Assembly (NCBI RefSeq): GCF_014202645.1
Contig: NZ_JACHHG010000001.1
Location: forward strand, 62,001 to 126,000
DNA: 64,000 bases
From: Deinobacterium chartae
Lineage (GTDB): Bacteria > Deinococcota > Deinococci > Deinococcales > Deinococcaceae
Direction of reading: 5' to 3'
This document shows positions 58,368-64,000 of the stretch, one piece after another; position 1 is the stretch's first letter; each line of letters opens with the position of its first letter. The translations under genes and the position numbers were made by a program. A model generated the notes under the pieces. That model was not told the origin of the DNA. It worked only from the letters and a program-made list of their open reading frames with translations, and ran no database searches.

Positions 58368-58913
58368 TCAGGTTACTGCCTCGAGGCGCACCTCCTCGAA
58401 GCTCACCTCGAAGCCCTGACCCTGCGGAGAGGCGCACATCGGGCCGACTTCCACCTCTGGTTCGGGCGGAAAGTAGGCCATGCGCAGCATCTGGGGCGCT
58501 TGACCGCTGGGAGCGGCCAGAACGGTGACCGCCTCGGCACGGCGCTCGAGGCGCAGCGTGATTTCTTCCGGCTGGCCCTCGAGGGGGGTGACCGACCAGT
58601 CGGAAAACCCGTGGGTGACCACCACGCTCAGGAGCTGCCGCCCTTCTACGTATTCGACGCCGCATTTGATCCAGCGCTCGGGGTCGAGGCGCAGCAGAAG
58701 TCCGGCCTGGTCGTACAGGTCGCGGTAGTCTCCCCGGAAGCGCACGGTGGCGTCAAAGTCGCCGCGCATGACCGTGAGGCGCGCGTGGCCGCTGTCGCGC
58801 ACGAAACCGTAGTGGGTGTGGCGCCAGAAGTCCGAGTCCGGACCGCTGCGGACGGTGAGCCGGGAGCCGTCTTCGTGCCAGTGAGGTGCCTCGTTGAGCC
58901 AGGTCCAGATCAT
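58368..58913 (-). CDS. DUF1349 protein
   Basis: This 181-residue protein has the DUF1349 pattern: MIWTWLNEAPHWHEDGSRLTVRSGPDSDFWRHTHYGF at the start, then DFDATVRFRGDYRDLYDQAGLLLRLDPERWIKCGVEYVEG. The family is a concanavalin-like jelly-roll; the yeast relative YKR049C/regulation-of-enolase protein is poorly understood. It binds or hydrolyses a carbohydrate-like ligand at best by analogy. No signal peptide is present, so it is cytoplasmic. Confidence 0.8.
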   Translation of the reverse strand: MIWTWLNEAPHWHEDGSRLTVRSGPDSDFWRHTHYGFVRDSGHARLTVMRGDFDATVRFRGDYRDLYDQAGLLLRLDPERWIKCGVEYVEGRQLLSVVVTHGFSDWSVTPLEGQPEEITLRLERRAEAVTVLAAPSGQAPQMLRMAYFPPEPEVEVGPMCASPQGQGFEVSFEEVRLEAVT

Positions 58914-59020
58914 GCGCCCACTGTAACCCGCTGTGATCCGGGGCCAGCGGTAGGATTGCCCGGCAGGCGCTGGACCCTGGAGATCGGTGCTGTAACCCTG
59001 CAGAGGTAAAACTCAGGAAT

Positions 59021-59057
59021 AAAAATTTCACGACCCAAAAACATCGTGAATATTTTT
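59021..59057 (-). terminator. Second tandem terminator of ileS
   Basis: TTCACGA (59027-59033) pairs with TCGTGAA (59044-59050) and the stem extends through AT pairs. On the minus strand it is followed by ATTTTTATT. It backs up the first terminator at 59072-59097. Confidence 0.6.
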
Positions 59058-59071
59058 CACTTATACACCAT

Positions 59072-59097
59072 AAAAGCAGGGCGGGGAAGACCCGCCC
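59072..59097 (-). terminator. First terminator of ileS
   Basis: GGGCGGG (59079-59085) pairs with CCCGCCC (59091-59097). On the minus strand it ends in a short CTGC linker and TTTT. Confidence 0.75.
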
Positions 59098-59110
59098 GCT
59101 TTCGTCAGCC

Positions 59111-62100
59111 TCAGAGCCGGGCCAGCGCCAGCCTGCCGCCCTCGAGCTCCGCCACGAACGTCCCCTCGAGCTCCGCGCCGAACAGCAGTTCCTCGGCGAG
59201 CGTCTCGCCCGCGATCAGATCGCGGTGCTCGCGCGCCGCCTCGAGCGCGTCACCCTCGAGCAGCAGGCTCAGGCGGATGCGGTCCGAGACCTCCAGGCCC
59301 GCGTCCTTGCGCGCGTTTTGCACCGCGCGCACCACGTCGCGCGCCAGGCCCTCGAGCAGCAGCTCGCGGGTCACGGTGGTATCAAAAGCCACCAGGTAAC
59401 CGGCGTCCTCGATGGCCGCCATGCCCTCGGGGCTGCGGGCGTCCACCAGCACCTCGTTCGGCTGCAGCTCGAAGCGCACACCGTCGGCCTCGACCTCGAA
59501 GGCGCGGTCCTCGCGCACCGAGCGCGCCACCAACGAGGGATCAGCGGCCTCGAGGGCCTTCTTGAGCAGCGGGATCTGCTTGCCGTACTTCTTGCCGACC
59601 ACCGGCAGGTTCGGCTTGAGCTGGTAGCTGACCAGGTCGGCAAACTGCTCGAGCAGCTCTACGTTCTTGACGTTGAGTTCCTCGGCGATCTGCTCGCGGA
59701 AGCGGCCCAGGCTGGCGGTCTGTTCCCGGGTGCGGGCGCGCAGCAGCACCTTGGGCAGCGGCTGGCGGGTCTTGATGCCGGTCTGTCCGCGCACCGCGCG
59801 GCCCAGGCTGACCACCTTGATCACCGCGTCCATCTGCTCGACCAGTTCGGGGTTCAGGAGCGACGCGTTCACGGTCGGCCAGCGGCTGAGGTGCACCGAC
59901 TCGGGCGCCATGGGGTCCACCGACAGCACCAGGTTCTGGTACAGCATCTCGGCCACGAACGGCGTGAACGGCGCGGTCAGCTGGGTGACGGTCACCAGGG
60001 CCTGGTGCAGCGTGGCGTAGGCGGCGGTGTCCACCTCGCCCTCGCTGCGCCAGAAGCGGCGGCGGTTGCGGCGCACGTACCAGTTGGAGAGGTCTTCGAC
60101 CACGAAGTCTTGGATGGCCCTCGAGGACCCGGTCGGGTCAAAGGCCTCGAGGCGCTCGGTGACGGTCTGAATCAGCTCCTGCAGCTTGGCCAGCAGCCAG
60201 CGGTCCACCTCGGGCCGCTCGGACACGGGAGGTGCGGCCGTCAGGTCGGGCTGGTCGAGGTTGGCGTACATCACGAAGAAGCTGTAGGTGTTCCACAGCG
60301 TCAGGAAGTAGTTCTTGAAGCTCTCGGCCACCAGGTTGGGGCCAAAACGCCGCGACAGTTCGGGCGGCGCCGAGACGAACATGTACCAGCGGGTGGCGTC
60401 GGCGCCGTACTGTTCGAACATCGCCCAGGGGTCTACGATGTTGCCCTTGGACTTGGACATCTTGTTGCCCTTCTCGTCCAGGATGTGTCCGTGGCAGATC
60501 ACGGTCTTGTAGGCGACCGAGTCGAACAGCAGCGTGCCAAGCTGGTGCAGGGTGTTGAACCAGCCGCGGGTCTGGTCGATGGCCTCGGCGATGTAGTCGG
60601 CCGGGAAGCGTCCCTCGAAGGCCTCCTTGTTCTCGAACGGGTAGTGAAACTGCGCGAACGGCATCGAGCCCGAGTCGTACCACACGTCGATCACGTACGG
60701 AACGCGCCGCATCTCCTCGCCGGTTTCGGGGTGGTAGAGGACCACGTCGTCGATGAACGGGCGGTGCGGGTCGAATTCGGGGTTAAAGGGATTGATCGCC
60801 CCCCGCGAGAGCTCGGCCAGTTCGGCGTACGAACCCACCACGTGGAAGCGGCCCGAGGCGGTCTCCCAGATGGGGAGCGGGGTGCCCCAGTAGCGGTTGC
60901 GCGAGAGGTTCCAGTCGACCAGGTTCTCCAGCCACGCCCCGTAGCGTCCGGTCCGGATGTGCGCGGGCAGCCAGTTGATGGTCCCGTTCAGCTCGATCAG
61001 GCGCTCCTTGCGGGCGGTGTTGCGCACGAACCACGACTCGGTGGCGTAGTACATCAGCGGGGTGCCGCAGCGCCAGCAGTGCGGGTAGGCGTGGTTGAAG
61101 TTGACCAGCTTCCACAGCACGCCTTTTTCCTTCAGGGCGCGGTTGATGTCCGAGTTGGCGTCGCGGAAGAACACGCCTTTCCACGGCCCGAAGCGGTGCT
61201 TGCCCTCGCTGTCCACCCCGACGATGATCGGGAAGCCGTACTTGCGCGCCAGGCGCAGGTCGTCCTCGCCGAACGCCGGGGCGGTGTGCACGATGCCCGT
61301 GCCGTCCTCGGCGGTCACGTAGCTGTCCAAGCCCGCCTGCCAGGCGTTCTGGCCGTCTCCCTCGAGGTCGTAGGCCTCGCGGAAGGGCGGGTGGTAGCGC
61401 GCCCCCTCGAGTTCCGGCGCGGCAAAGCGCTTGACGACCTCGGCGTCCTCACCGAGCACCTGGTTTTTGAGGCTTTCGGCCAGGATCACGACCTTGCCGT
61501 TCGTGTCGCGCACCGCGAGGTAGGTGAAGTCGGGGTTGAGGGCCACGCCGACGTTGTACGGCACGGTCCAGGGCGTGGTGGTCCACACCAAGAAGGCGCT
61601 GCCCTCGGGGAGGCCGAGCCGGGCGGGGTCCACCAGGTCGAAGGTGAGGTAGATCGAGGGGTCTTGGATGTCCTTGTACCCCTCGCTCACCTCGGCGTTG
61701 GAGAGCGTGGTGCCGTCCTTGGGGCAGTAGGGGGCGACCCGGAAGCCCTTGTACAGCAGGTCCTGGCCTGCGAGTTGCTTGAGGCTCCACCACACCGACT
61801 CGATGTAGTCCTTGTGCAGGGTCATGTAGGCGTCGTCCAGGTCCACCCAGTAACCCATGCGCTCGGTGAACTCGCGCCAGATGTGCTCGTACTCGAACAC
61901 CGACTCGCGGCACTGCGCGTTGAATTTATCGATGCCGTAGGCTTCGACCTCGCGCTTCGAGGACAGGCCCAGCTTTTTCTCCACGGCGAGCTCGACCGGC
62001 AGGCCGTGCGTATCCCAGCCCGCCTTGCGCGGCACGCGGTAGCCCTGCATGGTCTTGAAGCGCGGGAACAGGTCCTTGTACGAGCGTGCCTGCACGTGGT

Positions 62101-62263
62101 GGATGCCCGGGGTGCCGTTGGCGGTGGGCGGCCCCTCGAAGAACGAGAAGACCGGGCCGTCCTTCTCGAGGCTGCGCTTGAAGACGTTCTTGTTGCGCCA
62201 GAACTCGAGAACGTCTCGCTCTAGGTTGGGGAAGTTCGGGTTGCTTTCGACGGGTTTGAACAC
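59111..62263 (-). CDS. ileS: Isoleucyl-tRNA synthetase (eukaryote-like type)
   Basis: GTG 62263 follows TTGGAGGACCC. The 1050-residue class I synthetase has TANGTPGIHHV at the HIGH position (non-canonical PGIHH), KMSKSKGN, WDTHGLPVE and the CP1 editing domain. A CxxC pair (HCWRCGTPLMYY) lies before the catalytic core's second half. PGIHH and overall form are those of IleS2/eukaryotic-like enzymes, which are often resistant to mupirocin. It charges tRNA-Ile and is controlled by a T-box leader. Confidence 0.96.
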   Translation of the reverse strand: MFKPVESNPNFPNLERDVLEFWRNKNVFKRSLEKDGPVFSFFEGPPTANGTPGIHHVQARSYKDLFPRFKTMQGYRVPRKAGWDTHGLPVELAVEKKLGLSSKREVEAYGIDKFNAQCRESVFEYEHIWREFTERMGYWVDLDDAYMTLHKDYIESVWWSLKQLAGQDLLYKGFRVAPYCPKDGTTLSNAEVSEGYKDIQDPSIYLTFDLVDPARLGLPEGSAFLVWTTTPWTVPYNVGVALNPDFTYLAVRDTNGKVVILAESLKNQVLGEDAEVVKRFAAPELEGARYHPPFREAYDLEGDGQNAWQAGLDSYVTAEDGTGIVHTAPAFGEDDLRLARKYGFPIIVGVDSEGKHRFGPWKGVFFRDANSDINRALKEKGVLWKLVNFNHAYPHCWRCGTPLMYYATESWFVRNTARKERLIELNGTINWLPAHIRTGRYGAWLENLVDWNLSRNRYWGTPLPIWETASGRFHVVGSYAELAELSRGAINPFNPEFDPHRPFIDDVVLYHPETGEEMRRVPYVIDVWYDSGSMPFAQFHYPFENKEAFEGRFPADYIAEAIDQTRGWFNTLHQLGTLLFDSVAYKTVICHGHILDEKGNKMSKSKGNIVDPWAMFEQYGADATRWYMFVSAPPELSRRFGPNLVAESFKNYFLTLWNTYSFFVMYANLDQPDLTAAPPVSERPEVDRWLLAKLQELIQTVTERLEAFDPTGSSRAIQDFVVEDLSNWYVRRNRRRFWRSEGEVDTAAYATLHQALVTVTQLTAPFTPFVAEMLYQNLVLSVDPMAPESVHLSRWPTVNASLLNPELVEQMDAVIKVVSLGRAVRGQTGIKTRQPLPKVLLRARTREQTASLGRFREQIAEELNVKNVELLEQFADLVSYQLKPNLPVVGKKYGKQIPLLKKALEAADPSLVARSVREDRAFEVEADGVRFELQPNEVLVDARSPEGMAAIEDAGYLVAFDTTVTRELLLEGLARDVVRAVQNARKDAGLEVSDRIRLSLLLEGDALEAAREHRDLIAGETLAEELLFGAELEGTFVAELEGGRLALARL

Positions 62264-62280
62264 GGGTCCTCCAATGCAAG

Positions 62281-62534
62281 AATCCCAGCACGGGTCTCGT
62301 GCTGGGACGCGGTGTTCGCGTGGTACCACCCAACTTCGCCAGCGGAGCTGGCCTTCGTTGCTCCGCTTACGGGGGAGGGACCGTCCCTGTCTAATAAGTG
62401 TGTTTCACACCGTTCTTAGGGCTGCGTCCGGCACCTGAGCCGGAGTGAGGGTGATCTTCGCCGGAACTGTCCCGCCGACCTCGCACCGTCGTCGGCTCGC
62501 TGCGGGGACATCTGTCCCGGGTACTCTTCCTCAC
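62281..62534 (-). promoter_or_regulatory. T-box riboswitch upstream of ileS
   Basis: On the minus strand the leader begins with stem I base GTGAGG (62534-62529) pairing with CCTCAC (62450-62445). Just inside the 3' side lies ATC (62455-62453), an Ile specifier codon. The T-box core GGGTGGTACCACGCG (within 62317-62331) follows, then a hairpin TCCCAGCACG (62307-62298) with CGTGCTGGGA (62292-62283) and TTCTT. It senses uncharged tRNA-Ile. The T-run is weak, so control may be partly at the ribosome-binding site. Confidence 0.82.
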
Positions 62535-62579
62535 GTCGCATGTGTTGTCGCTGCGGGCATATCAGCGTTTGTATTTGCC

Positions 62580-62608
62580 TTGCGCCCGTCTGAGTGCGGG
62601 CGTATACT
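62580..62608 (+). promoter_or_regulatory. Divergent ileS/transaldolase promoters
   Basis: TTGCGC (62580-62585), 17 bp, TATACT (62603-62608) fits a forward promoter for the transaldolase gene. On the minus strand TATACG (62606-62601) could serve ileS, so the two -10 boxes overlap. The forward leader (62615-62714) shows an SD (AAAGGAGC) and no gene. Confidence 0.45.
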
Positions 62609-62714
62609 CACACCCATAGCTTACTGTACGAGTGCCTTCTGCATGCGTCAATAAGCTGCAATCTCCCCCCCTCAAAACGCATCTCAGGGCGCACGGCGCC
62701 TCAAAGGAGCTGCC

Positions 62715-63365
62715 ATGAAATTTTTCATCGATACCGCTGTAGTCGACGAAATCCGCGAAATTCACGCCTGGGGTGTGATCGCCGGTGTGACCACCAACCC
62801 CAGCCTGGTCGTGGCCTCGGGCCGTGACTTTCACGAGGTCGTCACCGAAATCGCCGAGCTGGTCCAAGGCCCGGTGTCTGCCGAAGTGACCACCCTCGAG
62901 GCCGACGAGATGATCCGCGAGGGCAAGCAGCTCGCCGCCCTCAGCGAGCACGTCGTGGTGAAGCTGCCGCTGACCCCGGCGGGCCTGACCGCCTGCGCGG
63001 CCTTGTCCGGCGAGGGCATCAAGACCAACGTGACCCTGTGCTTCTCGACCACCCAGGCCCTGCTCGCCGCGCGCGCGGGGGCGACGTACATCTCGCCGTT
63101 CGCGGGCCGCCTCGATGACATCGCCGAAGACGGCATGGACCTCGTGCGCCAGATCGCCGACATCTACCACCTGCACGGTATCGAGACCCAGGTACTCGCC
63201 GCCAGCATCCGTCACCCGCTGCACGTGTCGCAGGCGGCCTTGGCCGGTGCCGACGTGGCCACGCTGCCGTACAAGGTCTTCAAGGCCATGGTGCAGCACC
63301 CGCTGACCGACAAGGGCCTCAAGGCGTTCATGGATGACTGGGCCAAGGGGGCGAAGGCGAAGTGA
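62715..63365 (+). CDS. tal: Transaldolase (TalC/Fsa-like small type)
   Basis: This 216-residue protein begins [20 protein letters not shown] and shows [16 protein letters not shown] (Schiff-base Lys), [19 protein letters not shown] and [11 protein letters not shown]. This is the short transaldolase/fructose-6-phosphate aldolase family, in which the Lys sits in the KLPLT segment. It transfers dihydroxyacetone units in the pentose-phosphate pathway. The SD is good. The stop overlaps the rho start by 4 bp. Confidence 0.92.
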   Translation: MKFFIDTAVVDEIREIHAWGVIAGVTTNPSLVVASGRDFHEVVTEIAELVQGPVSAEVTTLEADEMIREGKQLAALSEHVVVKLPLTPAGLTACAALSGEGIKTNVTLCFSTTQALLAARAGATYISPFAGRLDDIAEDGMDLVRQIADIYHLHGIETQVLAASIRHPLHVSQAALAGADVATLPYKVFKAMVQHPLTDKGLKAFMDDWAKGAKAK

Positions 63366-64000
63366 CCTCTGCTCCCAACCCCGGTGCGGGCGGCGGACGC
63401 GGCGGCAAGCGCCGTGACGAGGGCCTGAAGTTCCGTGACCTGCAGACCAAGATCTTGCCCGAGCTGCACCTGCTGGCCGCCCAGGTCGGCATCGAGAACT
63501 ACCGCAAGCTCAAGAAGGACGAGCTGGCCTTGGCGATCCTCGAGAAGCAGGCCGAGGGCGAAGGCATGCGCATGGCGCGCGGCTACCTCGAGATCTCGCC
63601 GGACGGCTACGGCTTCTTGCAGGACAACCTGCTCTCGGCCGAGTCGCGCAGCGTGATCGTCTCGGCCGGATTGATCAAGCAGTACCAGCTGCGCACTGGG
63701 GACTTCATCGTGGGGCGTGCGCGTCCGCCGCGCGACAACGAGCGCTACGGCACGCTGATGCGGGTCGAGGCGGTCAACGACATGGACCCGGCGACCGCCG
63801 CCAAGCGCCCCAAGTTCGACGACCTCATACCCACTTTCCCGGACCGCCAGCTGGTCCTCGAGGATCCCACCATGCCGGACAACCTGGCGATGCGGGTCAT
63901 CGACCTGCTGGTGCCGATCGGCATGGGCCAGCGCGGTCTGATCGTGGCCCCGCCCAAGGCCGGTAAGACCACGCTGCTGAAAAAGATCGCGAACTCGATC
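63362..64000 (+). CDS. rho: Transcription termination factor Rho, N-terminal part (partial)
   Basis: GTG 63362 overlaps the transaldolase stop (GTGA). The first 213 residues are present; the gene runs off the window. After a Gly/Arg-rich start comes the helical Rho-N region ([22 protein letters not shown]). The cold-shock-type RNA-binding domain follows ([34 protein letters not shown]), then the start of the ATPase domain with [14 protein letters not shown] (Walker A). Rho ends untranslated transcripts by translocating along RNA. Co-transcription with transaldolase is inferred from the overlap. Confidence 0.95.
   Translation, partial: MTSAPNPGAGGGRGGKRRDEGLKFRDLQTKILPELHLLAAQVGIENYRKLKKDELALAILEKQAEGEGMRMARGYLEISPDGYGFLQDNLLSAESRSVIVSAGLIKQYQLRTGDFIVGRARPPRDNERYGTLMRVEAVNDMDPATAAKRPKFDDLIPTFPDRQLVLEDPTMPDNLAMRVIDLLVPIGMGQRGLIVAPPKAGKTTLLKKIANSI

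Noticed and set aside
59225-62224. Plus-strand ORF of 999 codons opposite ileS
   Set aside because: No motif, no ribosome site, and it mirrors codon bias of ileS.

Overview
The window comes from a GC-rich bacterium with a diderm-type envelope, most likely a member of the Deinococcales (Deinococcus or Deinobacterium type). Four things point there: the high GC content; many genes whose start codon lies only 5-9 nt after a TANNNT box and lacks a Shine-Dalgarno (SD) sequence (leaderless mRNAs, known in Deinococcus); a very long TamB homologue; and an isoleucyl-tRNA synthetase with a PGIHH signature instead of a canonical HIGH. I did no database search, so the species is open. The palindrome CCTCGAGG recurs in both genes and spacers like a genomic signature. 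I saw no rRNA, tRNA, CRISPR array, insertion sequence or prophage.

Layout. 1-0.9 kb: end of glmM, rbfA, a thioesterase. 0.9-6.2 kb: a flavin disulfide oxidoreductase and a large secreted nuclease lipoprotein. 6.2-8.5 kb: purine uptake and salvage (AzgA-type permease and xpt) behind an unusual two-hairpin leader. 8.6-10.4 kb: DJ-1/PfpI protein and tyrA. 10.4-16.3 kb: a cell-surface polysaccharide region (GH26, GT2 synthase, GH16, deacetylase) and an S41-like protease. 16.4-18.7 kb: a two-winged-helix regulator, small exported proteins, apaG. 18.8-23.7 kb: sucCD, an ABC-F ATPase, a glycine-repeat protein. 23.7-33.4 kb: a 3229-residue TamB. 33.5-34.9 kb: acylphosphatase and a TetR pair. 35-37.6 kb: SAM-I riboswitch with metY-metX. 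37.8-42.2 kb: nucleoside transporter, then a ZTP-riboswitch-controlled purH-folD-cyclodeaminase-like operon. 42.2-49.6 kb: a compact five-gene operon (SWIM, alpha-solenoid, MoxR ATPase, DUF5682-type, VWA). 49.6-54 kb: rlmI-like methyltransferase, aldehyde dehydrogenase, SDR and TetR. 54-57.2 kb: a membrane iron-sulfur oxidoreductase with a repetitive basic tail. 57.3-64 kb: phosphoesterase, DUF1349 protein, ileS with a T-box leader, transaldolase, start of rho.

How the genes connect. Purine metabolism recurs: base import and xanthine salvage, nucleoside import, and de novo purH with two folate genes that supply its 10-formyl-THF. RNA control is dense: SAM-I, ZTP and T-box elements are recognisable, and the azgA leader may be a fourth. 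The best candidate for an undescribed system is the SWIM-MoxR-VWA operon at 42281-49605. It is translationally coupled, driven by a promoter that overlaps a perfect 8-5-8 palindrome, and closed by its own terminator. It looks like an ATPase/VWA machine of unknown substrate. The RKW-P-K repeat tail on the iron-sulfur protein and the azgA leader are the next most interesting.
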